Shown here piece by piece: positions 1-12,731 of a stretch of 64,000 nucleotides of DNA. The notes under the pieces were generated by a model, which ran no database searches, had not been told where the DNA came from, and saw only the letters and a list, made by a program, of their open reading frames with translations. A program made the position numbers and the translations under genes. Numbering within the stretch: the stretch's first letter is position 1; every line of letters starts with the position of its first letter. Origin of the DNA: Dolomedes plantarius (Eukaryota; Arthropoda; Arachnida; Araneae; Dolomedidae); the NCBI GenBank assembly GCA_907164885.2, contig OU015501.1:59739619-59803618 (forward strand), read 5' to 3'.

Positions 1-248
1 TATGCGCGTATTTCGCATAAAAAAGGGAAATTTCAGCTCGTTTATAACTGACAACTAGTAGTGGCATGTATTTTTTTTTTATAATACAAGCAAAAGGCAA
101 TTTTTTTTTCGAAAATACCTTGCACAACTTTTTTTTTTTACTGTTAAGTCGATTTCACTATTTCTTAGAATTATTAGGCCGAATTAAAAATTTCAGAGAG
201 TGTCTATATACTATTGTTTATACCCACTAAGTACTATAGATGTAAATA

Positions 249-1552
249 CAGGGTGGCTAATAAATACTGTGACAAATATCGAATCATTTAATTACACACA
301 GATGAAATAGAAAATGGAAAATACAACAGTTTTATGAACATTATACATGAAAGTTTACCATGAAATAATTTTACTCGAATCGACCGTCATCTTCATCGAT
401 TACTAAATATAATCTCTTACGCCACATTCCTATTGCGGCACGAATCATTTTATGAGGTAATTTGTCCCATTCACTCCGTAGGGAAGCTTTGAGGGAGTCC
501 AAACTTCTGTGCTGCTTAGCATTTACTTTAGACTCTAAAATCCCCCAAATGCAATAGTCTAAAGGATTTAGATCTGGTGAAGAAGGTGGCCAATCTTCTT
601 GCTTGATAAACGTCGGGCAATTGGCATGGAGCTATTCCTGTGTTGTTTTGAATCGGTGGGACGGTGCAGAATCTTGCGGAAATATCCAATTTTTTTTGGG
701 ATACAATCTGTTAGCATATGGTAATAAACGTGTAGCCAATACTTCCTGTTTGTAATATTCAGCATTGATTTTTACCCCTTTATCGATGAATTTCAGAGGC
801 AGTTTTCCATTGTGTGACACTGCAGCCCAAACCATAACAGAATTCTTGTTCTGAAAGCGTATAACAGTTCGAAGATTTTCAGGTATATCCTCGAAGGTTG
901 CTGAATATACAACATCATTTTTAGAATTATAACTTTGTTCTGTACAAAACAGCTTCTCATCAGAGAAAATTATTTTTTCAACACTTTTGCTACCGTGCCG
1001 GTTCAGCAATTTCTTACATCTTTGTAACCTTTTTACTATTTGTGCAGTAGTCAAACCTTGAACTTTTCTTTTGCGATAAGGGCGAAAACCCAGGTCTTCA
1101 TTTATGATAAGTTGCATAGTTCTGCGACTGATGTTCTCTTCTGCAGCCATTTTATTTGCAGAACGTTGTGGATTTTTCGTATCTTTTCACGAATTCTTTT
1201 GATACGTTCTTTTGTACGAACACTGCGTGGACGACCGGACCTTGGTCGATCTTTACAGCTATTGGTATCCAATAATCGATTTATAGTCCTATATATAAAC
1301 GTCCTATTAAAACCAAGGCATTTTAATTGCTTAAATAATTTACCTGCAGAAAATCCGCGATCAAAAAGCTGTTTAACCATTAACCTTTTGGCTTCCATCT
1401 TTAAAAATATTCTACATGTTTTACTTTAAACAAAAATCATCTGAGTTTACAAAAAGTTGCCAATCACACAAATAGATAGATAAATTGTTTTTCCAAAGGC
1501 TTAAATTTAACTCTTATTTTTTGGAGTGTTACAGTATTTATTAGCCACCCTG
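249..1552 (-). mobile_element. TA-flanked mariner-superfamily element, DD37D type
   Basis: A 1304-bp element bounded by 22-bp perfect terminal inverted repeats that begin CAGGGTGGCTAATAAATACT (249-270 and 1531-1552 reversed). Each end abuts a TA dinucleotide (247-248, 1553-1554), the target duplication of the IS630/Tc1/mariner superfamily. It contains one transposase gene on the minus strand that has decayed. Both ends and the whole coding region are present, so the copy inserted full length and died later by point lesions. Confidence 0.9.
371..1398 (-). pseudogene. DD37D (maT-like) transposase, broken
   Basis: A roughly 342-codon mariner-superfamily transposase that would cut and paste the surrounding element in the nucleus. 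The N-terminal part has helix-turn-helix-like sequence and a GRPRS hinge (around residue 55-60). Catalytic motifs follow: IFSDEKLF (first Asp), FPQDSAPSH (second Asp) and SPDLNPLDY (third Asp). I count 37 residues between the second and third acidic residues, which places it near the maT/DD37D group rather than DD34D mariner. Two lesions are visible. A one-base loss in the T-run at 1173-1177 shifts the frame between the DNA-binding and catalytic parts. An in-frame TAG at 632-634 follows KTTQE, where Trp is usual. The frame then stays open to a TAA at 371-373. A start at 1398 gives the expected N terminus MEAKRLMVKQ. Confidence 0.85.
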
Positions 1553-1554
1553 TA

Positions 1555-3575
<2,021 letters not shown>

Positions 3576-4497
3576 GGATTGTCGAGAGTCAATGCAGGGT
3601 TAAGAAAATTCTTACCCGGCATCTAAAGCTCACAAATCCAGGATCATTACCCCCTTCCTCCCATCACCCGCAGCTGCTTTAGATCCCATTCATGTGTAAT
3701 TCTGCATAATTTATTAAGAAAAAAAACATGAGTTATGCACTGCAGTGAACTTATCTAAGAGTAATTCGCTAAAGGAACCAAATTTCGCTAAAGGATGGAA
3801 TATGCGTGATCATCCAGAATGTGGTTTTAATAAATGTTAGGAACCCGGTGTTTATCATTACGAAGCTCTGGAAATTAGTTCGGACCACAAATATCAGAAC
3901 TAAACATATTGAATTAAATTTCTTTAGTATACTGAAAATAAATGCGGTATGTTAAGAGATTTTATTGCTGAAATACAGTCGAACCTCAATATTTTTAGAT
4001 TTGATTATTCACTCGTCAGCTCATTTGTAGGTACTTCACACTGCAACTAACTGACAACAATTTTTTGCATGAAATTCCGCTCTATAGTCTCGCCAATTAC
4101 CAGACAAATCTTACAAATGCTGGCACATACAATACAGTGTAAAGCTAGGTAAATTTAGAAGAAAGTCATAAAATCGAAAATTAAGTTATTAAGTTTTACC
4201 ATGAGAGTTAAAGTTCGTTTTGCAATACAAATCGATCGATTTTTTTTAAGGATGTAATGCACAGCAAAATCTCAATGCATTAAATTTGCTTTTATGGTCT
4301 TCAAATCGTCTTTGAAACATGCGAATGGAAATTTTACAATATCAGATAAGAGTTCTGAAAATAGCATAACATTCATAAAGATACGAAACACGGTCAATAT
4401 TGTTATTAAGTTATATATAATGCATGTATACCAAGTCTTCTGCAGATTCTATGGACTTAGTCCACGGCCGTGATCCAATACCTTTGACCTGCCTATA
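3576..4497. other. intergenic, no gene seen
   Basis: AT-rich sequence with no recognised element. A short GC-richer patch at about 3615-3690 has no frame open into a plausible splice site. Confidence 0.4.
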
Positions 4498-4500
4498 CCA

Positions 4501-4723
4501 TTAGCGCTCTTTACACGTACGCTCTTTCCAGCGTGAAACCACGATCCCGCGCGATTGAGTGCATGTGTGAAGGTGTCGGAGAGGAAGGGAAAGCTGCTTT
4601 GGAGAATACTGCAAGTTTTCCCGCGCGCAATCCCGTACGCTCTTTTGTGAGTGCTTGGAGCGCGCGCGCCAATTCCGTACGCTCCAAGCACTCGCAAAAG
4701 AGCGTACGTGTAAAGGGCGCTAA
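4501..4723. mobile_element. GC-rich nested inverted-repeat element (foldback/MITE-like)
   Basis: A 223-bp GC-rich island. Outer 27-bp inverted repeats (4501-4527 and 4697-4723, one mismatch) read TTAGCGC..TTTACACGTACG. A second 29-bp inverted repeat (4634-4662 and 4680-4708, one mismatch) carries CGTACGCTCTTTT and encloses a 17-nt CG-rich centre. The right arm is shared by both palindromes. It encodes nothing; open frames here are by-products of GC content. I cannot assign it to a named family, and no clear target duplication is visible. Confidence 0.7.
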
Positions 4724-5761
4724 TGCCAGCTAAACTTCAAAATTTGACTTGCCTATGCCTGCTAAACGTAATTGGTGTTACCGTGGTGCTTATTTAGGAA
4801 TTCACCAGTGTCGTTATCAGAACGATATTGAATTTCGGAATCAATTTCAAACAAGGAAATGAAGAGAAAGCGGTTACGTCTGACGCATTCTGCTTAATAG
4901 CCGACGAACTATTATCAAGGTTAATAGCCGAACGGTCCACGTGCATACGCTTACTTGAGTACGGTAAATAGTGCGCTAATGTTAAATGAAGTGGAACATA
5001 GCGTTAGCTGCGGGGAAATTGCGAGATGACTAATACCGGAATACTCAATGAAAATCTAGCGCCGTTCAGAGAAAACAGACTTTCAACGCTTGCACTTAGC
5101 CTAAGAGCATAGGGTAGCCTTATCTACGGTTCATGTAATAAAAGGTAGATATTTACAATCTCACTCACACTCTCAACCGAGTGTTCGAAATCTCACGGTT
5201 GACAGCACATTAATCTATTGAAAAGAGAATGTAAGTTCATTGAAGGGGAATCTGAATGTGTTAGTAATCATACGATTTCACTGTAGAATCGTAAAGTGTT
5301 ACGCAGCATCCGCTTGTTTCTATGACGTCATAAATACGCTTGTATACAAGTTCGGTAAGGTCTCCCAAGAGGTAATACAAGAAAATACGCGTCGTTGTCT
5401 CTGTTAAATACTTCGAAAGCCACAAGAAACCGCGGGAACGCGCACCGTCATTATAGCTCTGGGAACTACTCCTTAAAACCACTCGACAACAAATTGGTCT
5501 ATAGCAGGGCTAGCGAATCTTTTCTTGTTCATGTGACCAAAAAATTTAAAAGTAATATTCCTTCAGGTTCTGATGTGCCAGCCAGTTTATTAAAAGGAAA
5601 AAAAACTTTCAGCAACAGGTATTATATTGTGGAATTAAAAAAATAAAATTTACACAGGAATAATAAAAAAGTATTTCCCATAAATTAAACAGTAAACGGT
5701 TAATATAAATTGGTTAATACGATTTTGGCTGATAAATATTGAAACATCATATAAAGAAATA
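4724..5761. other. intergenic, no gene seen
   Basis: No recognised gene. At about 5505 the sequence CAGGGCTAGCGAATCTTTT looks like a lone hAT-type terminus, but I found no matching right end or duplication. Confidence 0.4.
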
Positions 5762-5764
5762 AAA

Positions 5765-6063
5765 ATGAATTTCCCAAGAAGAATGAATTCCTCAATGAGG
5801 GAGTCTACGTGGATGATATAGGTGAAGATAAAACGGTTGAAGATGCATTCACTTCTACATTGGAGTGCAAAAAGATTTTCGAGGGTGCATCAATGAAATT
5901 GCACAAGTGGCAGACCAACTCTAAACAACTTCATAAACACTGGAAAGAGACAAATATCATTTCAGAAAATACTGAAGAGGCATTTGAAAAGAAAACTAAT
6001 CCGTGCAAAGTTTTAGAAATTTCGTGGAACAATGAAGTAGACTCACTCTATTTTGACGTATAA
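5765..6063 (+). pseudogene. BEL/Pao reverse transcriptase, C-terminal fragment
   Basis: The frame reads into a YVDDI box at 5806-5820, the polymerase catalytic motif with its Asp pair. An IFEGASMKLHKW segment and KVLEISWN follow, both typical of the BEL/Pao RT thumb and connection. The frame runs open to a stop at 6063. Everything upstream of the palm is missing, so no function remains. Confidence 0.85.
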
Positions 6064-6082
6064 CCTTTATTAATGTTTCTTA

Positions 6083-6244
6083 GCGCCTGTTCACATAGAA
6101 TCCGCCAGCGTCAGCGTTATTAGTATTGACATTTTAAACCAATCACAGGCCTTCACAATTTCATTGCTAATCGTTTGGAAGTTTTTAATTGGTTAAATAT
6201 ATTTCATTACGAGTAACGCTGAAGGGTTATAAGTGAATAGGCCC
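6083..6244. mobile_element. PIF/Harbinger-type MITE, copy 1
   Basis: A 162-bp element flanked by TTA direct repeats (6080-6082, 6245-6247). Its ends resemble CCTGTTCACA..CAGCGTCAGCGTTA and their complement. It is a relative of the copy at 56230-56399, and a right end survives at 11871-11905. TTA duplication and a GGGCCTGTTCAC-like terminus fit the PIF/Harbinger group. It is inserted between the RT and integrase remnants of the BEL element. Confidence 0.8.
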
Positions 6245-6247
6245 TTA

Positions 6248-7601
6248 CAAGGAACCTTAACATGTAAAGAACTAGAGAAAGCAATATTATATTGGATAAA
6301 GGTTGAACAAAATGAGTTCTTCCCTGAAATTAACGATTTGATAGAAAAAGGATCCGTTAAGAAAAACAGTCAATTTTACCCCTTTTTTGGACGAGAAAGG
6401 CTTGCTAAGAACTAGAGGACGACTAGATTACACGAACCTGACTACTGAAGAAAAACATCCAGTTATACTTCCGAAAAACTCGTATATAACCGAATTAATT
6501 GTGAAGGAAGAACATAATATTACTCACGGAGGAACAGCTAAACTTTGGCCAGAATTCGAACGTATTTTTGGATCCAAAGAGGACGTCAACGAGTAAAAAG
6601 ATTATAAAAAAATGTCTTTTTGCCAAAAATACTCAGCAAGACCTGCCAATCAGTTGACATCTCAATTACCCGAGGATCGAGCGACAGACTCCATTTTCGG
6701 TCTGTGGAATAGATTTTATCGAACCAGTATACGTAAAAAATTTTGAAAATACCATGAAATCTTACATTGTATTGTTCACGTGCGCTGTGACAAGAGCTTT
6801 ACACTTGGAATTGGTAACGAACATGACAATACCTTGCTTCTTGTTAGATTTAGGATATTTACAGCACGTAGAGGCAGCAGTAAAGTGATTTATTCTGATA
6901 ATGCCAAAAGCTTTAAAAGAAGCGAAAAGGAGATGCAGATATATTCAGAAATTTTAAATGTAGAAGTATTCCGAAATTTTATTGCTAAGGAAGGAGAAAG
7001 TACATAATGGAACATGCGGCATGGTGGGGAGGATTTGTATGAGAGGCTCGTGAGATCAGTAAAAGAATATATGAGAAACACTCTTGGTAGGGCTTTTCTA
7101 AATTTTCAAGAAATGGTAACAGTTTTAGCCGAAGTAGAAGCGGTTCTTAATTCTCGCCCATTGACATAATACATATATATATAATGAAAACGAAGAACCT
7201 CAGCCGTTATCACCTATTCTCTTCTTAAATTTCAGACGAAGACATCAAAATTTACCTGTAAGTTTCGCTGAAATAATTGACGAGGGCTCAGACAAGATTT
7301 CACTGACAAGCGTAAGAGGTACCAAGATCTATTAGTGAAGCATCTGTGGATTAAGTGGAAACAGAGTTATTTATTGGAACTTAGAAATGCGCATCAATTA
7401 AAAAACCCTTAATCATATGACAACTTGAAAGTAGGAGACATAGTTCTGATCGAAGGAGATAAATCGAAACTTTTGTGGAATGTTGGAAAAATTATAAAAG
7501 TGCATCATGAACGTGACCAAAGGGTTCGATCATGAGAGTTAAAAACTCCTAAAGGAATTATAAGACGTGCTGTCCAGAATCTATATCCCTTGGAACTCTA
7601 A
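6248..7601 (+). pseudogene. BEL/Pao integrase, frameshifted
   Basis: The integrase that would insert retroelement cDNA into chromosomal DNA. In order: LTCKELEKAILYWIK and EKHPVILPK (BEL-specific N-terminal region, about 6255-6470); an H..H motif in EEHNITHGG; GIDFIEPVYV (first catalytic Asp, about 6700); LFTCAVTRALHLELV; IYSDNAKSF (second Asp, about 6895); and YERLVRSVK (catalytic Glu region, about 7045), then NSRPLT. A C-terminal stretch (KVGDIVLIEGD, AVQNLYPLEL) ends at the TAA at 7599-7601. At least four frameshifts or stops break the frame. The order and spacing are normal apart from the lost RNase H. Confidence 0.85.
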
Positions 7602-7882
7602 AAAATAATGTAACTTAAATTAACTTAATATTCCTTGTTATATTTCTGAATCGTAGACTAGATATATCTTAAATATTCTTTTATTGTTAATGTAGTTAAT
7701 ACTAATTATACAGTTTGAGGTTAACACTTGATTTATTAATTCGATTAATATTTTAAGATTTTTGCAACTACTGAATTGCATTTAATATTTTTGAATTCGG
7801 AATTAACCTGCATTTTTTCTATTTTATGGAGATGTTATTAATAGATTTATTTAGGCGAACTCAAGAGAGTTCAAGTGGGGAG

Positions 7883-8352
7883 TGTTGCAAGTATTACTTC
7901 TAGTAGTGAAATCTAGGTGGCGCACTCCTTCGCCAGATATATCCACGCTAGTATAAGAACGTCTGTGTGCAGTTCGCCAGATTTTGAAGCTGGATGGACT
8001 TAGCTCAGTGGCGCACCCAGAGAGTGGGCCAAGGGGCCCTGCCCCCCCAAAGACACAGAAATTGCATTATGAATATTTAATTTGCATTATAAATACTTCT
8101 ATCCGTTCAACTCGGCCCCCTCCAAGATTAAATCCTGGGCGCGCCACTGACTTAGCTGTTTCGACTTGAGTTCGATTTCTTTTGTTACTTAGCAATAAAT
8201 ATTTTAGCTTTTATAAAGTGTTCCGTCTTTTTGAGAATAGTTTCCTAGAGTTGAATTTGCTATTAAATTAACGTTCGAGAACCAACGATTGCTTAGAATT
8301 CTTTTCAAACCCACCGTCAGGTTATTTATATCTCAGAATTCATTAGTTTAAC
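7883..8352 (+). repeat. BEL/Pao 3' LTR (right boundary approximate)
   Basis: Begins TGTTGCAAGTATTAC directly after a purine-rich tract. It holds an AATAAA-type poly(A) signal near 8202 and ends near a ..TTTAACA at about 8352. A 144-bp hAT MITE is embedded in it. The right end is estimated because the 5' LTR is missing. Confidence 0.6.
8006..8149. mobile_element. hAT MITE (CAGTGGCGCACCC family), copy 1
   Basis: A 144-bp element with ends CAGTGGCGCACCCAG and CTGGGCGCGCCACTG, flanked by perfect 8-bp direct repeats ACTTAGCT (7998-8005, 8150-8157). The 8-bp duplication and CAG..CTG ends identify the hAT superfamily. A relative lies at 53214-53361. It inserted into the BEL LTR, so it is younger than the retroelement. 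Confidence 0.92.
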
Positions 8353-10930
8353 ATGTCTCTTAATCTTACGGGTCCCCACATAAGAAATCTTTTAAAATTT
8401 TTATTGCACTCAATTTAGAAAAGCAAAATTATCTGACGAGAAATGTATGCTTCAGTTTCTCTACAATCAATCTAACGCCCATTTAACTCAATCACTTATC
8501 CTGAGAGAACAAGGGGGAAAAATTTGCCATAGAGTGTCTCTTCACGTACAATTTCCAAGGTTTAACTACTTTAAGCATCATCTTACATTTAAAGGTTACA
8601 AGAACTCCGAAAATAGATAGAGCAGAAATATTTTATCAACTTCCAATGCACCAGACAGGGTGCTACGGACATTGTAACTACGGAATTCTGGAGTATATTA
8701 TATCAACTTATAAATCAAATACTATCTCATGATTCCAAAGTGCGTAAAAGTAATCGTTCATCATCAAATGAGAAACGTCATTAAAAAGGAGTCATTTGGA
8801 TTGATCGTGATTAGACCTGCTGTGAAGGTAAACAAGTCAAGCGCAAAGCAGCTAGAAGCAGACTTAAGTGGTTTAATGTAACTCTAAAAAAGAAGTCATG
8901 GGTAAGAAAAATTTTAGATCAATTTCCTAGAACAGTAGAGATGATGGAGTCCAACTGACTGTTGAGATAAATTTATATTTTTCAGATAATTTTAATAAAA
9001 ATTTCAGTTGAAAACTTAATCCCATATTGAAATAAAACCTACTGTCAATTATATATCTATTTATCTTGTTTTGTATGAGACGTAATTTAAGACATAGAAC
9101 TGTGACATTTAAAAAGAATAGTCATTTAAAACCTCGAATGCCACGGAGGTCCAACAATTAATCACGTACTGTCGGCTAAGGCGTTTTGAAAATTTCGAAC
9201 ACGTATAAGAAATTATCATGAAGTGTTCCAAGTTATTTAAAGCGCCAAAAATAAAAATAAAGTATGCTTAAAATACTGTCCTCGGACTTCATAATTATTT
9301 TCACTCACTAAAAAATATTGTCATACCCTATATACATAAATAATGAATGAAACAACATAAACCAAAAGGTGCTCCTATGGAAAATCATATGACAATGGTG
9401 CGGTTCACAAAGTGCCTACAAATTACGGCCATAAAATGCCTTTAATATCTGTTATACGCTATTAACGTAAAAGGTTTTTTTTAAAAATAGGTCTGTCTAG
9501 TATTCAGATAATGAAAGATGGCTGTAGTTCTTCAAACACCTACCATGCATTAAAATAATAAAACACAAATGGGAATCTCGACTTTCAAGAATGTAACGTG
9601 GGAAATTTGAAATCGAAATTTGAAAATTAACCTCGATAAATCAAAATAAAAGCAAAGGATTTTTCGTAATTCATTTCAAAAATCAGAATGACATTCTTTA
9701 CAACAGTCCTTCATTGATCAGACCTTGATATTTTTCACTCGTACGTTTTAATAAACAGAAATAACTCGATGACCTTCGCAGGGGCATGTCACTATATTAA
9801 TGATACGATAAGCATTTTGTAATTTCGAATTCCAAGGAAATGTCATATCCATGGACATACTAGATAATTTTCCATGGAAACATGTTTTGAAAATAAACAT
9901 AATTCCTGAAAGCATAATTTTTTTAATATATGAACGTATAAGACAGTTGGGACGCAGAGAAAAAACTATTTCGTTACAATACATTACAAATGAGATTCAG
10001 ATAAGTCACTTCTCGGAAATATGAAGTTTCACAATTTGTTTAGTTTTAACTGGTACCTGATTAATAGCAGAAACTTGTTTCACCCGAGTCTAACAGTATC
10101 ACCTTTATATATCATTACTTTTGATACATCATATTTTTATCACCTTTACACATCCTTTCTTATGTTTTTATATCAATTTTTTAATCACTGCTGCACGTCT
10201 TTTAAGTATTGAAAAATATTGCTTGTCAATATCTAATTCCTGCTGTTCCGCACCTCGCGCGTCTGTATATGCCAATTTTTTTTCCTCCCCTGCTCGAATC
10301 TTGTGTTTGGTGCTTTCAGTCCTATTTTGGAACTCCCCCAACTACTTATAAACCCCCAACCAAACTGAGTCATTTTAATTGGTGATTCCGCAGAATGACA
10401 TAATATTGCAGTAAATTGGTTGGTTTGTCTGGAGCACCTCGGCCATTTTTTACAGCCCAAGAGCTAAACTGACGGCCCTATCAAATTATGCTTTCAATTA
10501 AGTGGTCTGTTCCAATTTTTTATGATTAAAGAGGGAGTCAGAAGAAAATACATCATGAAATGATGGTAGTAACGAATTTAACGGCTTTCAGTAATTTTCT
10601 CCAAAAAAGCAGAAGATTGGGGTATCTGATGGCAGAAAACAAATCAAGGAATAAAATGTTCGAGAAGATCCGAAGCTTGGTGAATTGGTATCTCACCTTT
10701 TTATCACCTTTACACATCCTGTTCGCTCAGTATCAAATTTCCCCTTTTTTCACCTAATAAGACTCTTAAAAAAATATGCACGAAATGCTAGCCAACCCCC
10801 TTTCCCCCCCCTTTTTTAGAGGGGTGGTGGTGGTGGCAAGAATGCTAGAGCATGCTGCCAGCCAGTTCTGAACAAATATTGTGAATTATAACGCTATAAG
10901 GTTTGGATCGCTACGATAATTTTTTGCTAC
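8353..10930. other. intergenic, no gene seen
   Basis: AT-rich. An open but AT-rich plus-strand frame at about 8420-8620 shows no homology I recognise. Poly-C/poly-G tracts lie near 10800 and 10925-10945. No transposon ends found. Confidence 0.4.
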
Positions 10931-10931
10931 G

Positions 10932-11090
10932 GGGGGGGGGGGGGGCTAATTAGATCGGGACCTACGGCTTAAAGCCGATTCAGAACGGCAATAAACGTCT
11001 ATGTCAAGAGTGGGACTCGAAACCATAAACTCTGGAACCAAATGCCAGTGCCCTAGCTATTCGGACATCGTCCGGCATAACGCTATAAAG
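10932..11090 (-). repeat. tRNA-derived SINE-like unit
   Basis: On the minus strand a B-box-like GGTTTCGAGTCCC (11011-11024) lies about 26 nt downstream of an A-box-like TAGCTAGGGC (11050-11060), the internal RNA polymerase III promoter layout. A body follows with the hairpin-forming CGGCTTTAAGCCG and ends in a poly-C tract (10932-10945, seen as G on the plus strand). The cloverleaf is imperfect, so this is not a working tRNA. Confidence 0.5.
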
Positions 11091-11255
11091 GAAAGACATT
11101 ACATATTTTTAAAGATGTGTATTTATTAGATATTTATAAATACTAAGTAAACAGAAATACAGAATAAAAACAAAATATGAAATCAATTCATATTATACCA
11201 TTTAAATTATTTTTTCGTTTGTTATGGAATATATTCACTCATTAGGAAATCCAAT

Positions 11256-11660
11256 TCAATCATTCCAGATAAATATTTGTGGATACATTTTGTTATTTTG
11301 AAATTTGAGAATATATTTGTTTGCTAAACTATATTTTGAAAAATCCGAAAAAAGCATTTTGAAAATTTGAGTACGTTTCATTATATCCGTTCTGATTTGC
11401 TGTCTAACCATTTCGTTATCAATCGGAAAGGTGGATTCTCTAGGTGGTATTTCATCACTCTCTGACACATTTCCAGAAGTTCGCTCACAAATAATCTTCA
11501 CAGCGTTCATATGGGAAATTAATGAGCACTGTTTTTCCTTTTCCTCGTAAAACGTTCACAACTGCTACAACGAAAATCACTAATCGGAATATCATGAAAA
11601 CGGTAGATTTCCCTTTTCTTAAGGAAGTTCTCAGTGTCGGGCCGATCCATTGTGACACCT
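11256..11660 (-). pseudogene. unrecognised ORF with one frameshift
   Basis: On the minus strand an ATG at 11648-11650 opens MDRPDTENFLKKREIYRF and continues through CSSCERF. One apparent base loss near 11550 then moves the frame into YEEKEKQCSLISHMNAV and on to a stop at 11256. Together about 155 codons. A pyrimidine-rich tract and CAG (ttcttacctcag) lie just upstream of the ATG, so this may be an exon start rather than a gene start. The amino-acid content looks coding, but I do not recognise the protein. It could be a decayed transposon ORF or an exon carrying a sequencing error. Confidence 0.35.
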
Positions 11661-11870
11661 GAGGTAAGAATTAAAAACGGCGCCTTTTCAAATTTTCGGA
11701 AAGACTGAGTAATGAATTATCTATTAGACATGTCTACTTAAAACCCTTTGGTGGGAACATCTGCCTCTCAGGTAGCTAAGATTGGAATATCATACTCAAC
11801 TGTATACAAATTTCTAGAAGTCAAATGTCAATCAAACTTCGGAAAATTTTACATTTGTACACTACTTTAA

Positions 11871-11905
11871 CGCTTCCGCTACCAGAATCCTATGTGAACA
11901 GGCCC
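11871..11905. repeat. right end of a Harbinger-type MITE
   Basis: ATGTGAACAGGCCC followed by TAA (11906-11908) matches the right terminus of the MITEs at 6083-6244 and 56230-56399. No left end is detectable upstream, so this is a truncated copy. Confidence 0.55.
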
Positions 11906-12321
11906 TAACTCATCATCGCTACTGTTAATTTCGATATCCAGCGAAAAATTTAAAGATTTCAATAACATTAGTATTATGTCTTTTATGGGTAATCAAATCA
12001 AGCATGTTAAACGAAGTCTGCCACATGTCTGCTTTTTGATTTTGAACCTAAATCCGACATTTTTCAAATGAGACCTTCAAAGCTTCAACTTGAAGGCACC
12101 GTGCCAGTAGAGTAAGTCCGTAAAATAAAGAATTGAGAGTTTTTCAAGCTGTGGCTTGTACGGAATGACGACGAGAAGTGAGAGGGTATATCTTTTCTTA
12201 GAACAAAATTATTCAATTCGACGTTCAGTTTTACCCTCAGAGATCTCAGAAATAAACTCCCCGTTAACATAAATTTTTACAAACATTCCAGAGACTACAG
12301 ATATTTCTTTTTCTTGTTGAG

Positions 12322-12456
12322 GGAGCAAACAATGCTACTCCTGGCTCAGATCGGAAACCTTTTGGCCGTTACGTTTGAAAAGAAAGATCAAACTCTCGAC
12401 GACGTTGAGGACTGCCAAAAGTTTTTCCTGACTTCCACGAAACTGAGTAAATTTAG
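12322..12456 (+). CDS. candidate internal exon of a plus-strand gene
   Basis: A 135-nt block open throughout, with markedly higher GC than its surroundings. It is preceded by a strong acceptor (tttctttttcttgttgag) and ends at AG|GTAAGT, a consensus donor. The exon is symmetric (one base, 44 codons, two bases). Its peptide contains MLLLAQIGNLLAVTFEKK and DDVEDCQKFFLTSTKLSKF. A 61-nt intron with GT..AG ends (12457-12517) leads to a short terminal exon in compatible phase, followed by a poly(A) signal. I do not recognise the protein. Upstream exons would lie in or beyond the repeat-rich sequence to the left. Confidence 0.5.
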
Positions 12457-12517
12457 GTAAGTAGGTTTCTGGTGTGTCGTTTCTTTGGGTCTGTAATTCC
12501 GTATTTACATTTGACAG

Positions 12518-12551
12518 GTGCCGGTGGATAAGTACTATTGAAACATATTGA
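12518..12551 (+). CDS. candidate terminal exon (C terminus and stop)
   Basis: After a tttacatttgacag acceptor, the frame carried over from 12456 continues as RCRWISTIETY and stops at TGA (12549-12551). AATAAA follows at 12598-12603. Spliced to 12322-12456, it gives a plausible gene end with a short 3' UTR. The 61-nt intron is near the small end of arthropod introns. Confidence 0.45.
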
Positions 12552-12597
12552 AATATATCAGATATAATCGTTAAAGAGTCTGTTACACAACTTGGAT

Positions 12598-12603
12598 AAT
12601 AAA
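12598..12603 (+). promoter_or_regulatory. poly(A) signal AATAAA
   Basis: Lies 47 nt after the candidate stop codon at 12551. Such hexamers arise often by chance in AT-rich DNA, so it is supporting evidence only. Confidence 0.35.
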
Positions 12604-12731
12604 GTGAAATTCCAATAGACGATTGGCTTTTCAGAATTATGGAAGATGGGGCAGATTAAATTTGTTGTTGCTTATCCTACTCCATCGACAGCAACATCAG
12701 ATCAGGTCTATTAAATTTGTTATACATGAGA

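Larger units (their letters stand above)
5762..8352 (+). mobile_element. BEL/Pao LTR retrotransposon, 5'-truncated
   Basis: Plus-strand remnant of a BEL/Pao element: the end of the reverse transcriptase, the integrase with its C-terminal domain, a purine-rich tract (aagtggggag, just before 7883) and a 3' LTR. Gag, protease, most of RT and the 5' LTR are absent. RNase H is missing between the RT end and the integrase zinc-binding region, where a 162-bp MITE now sits. A hAT MITE has also entered the LTR. Confidence 0.85.

Noticed and set aside
4449..4733. Overlapping open frames on both strands
   Set aside because: GC-rich inverted repeats lack stops by composition and mirror each other on the two strands.
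8420..8640. About 74 open codons on the plus strand after the BEL LTR
   Set aside because: AT-rich codons typical of chance; no splice acceptor or homology.
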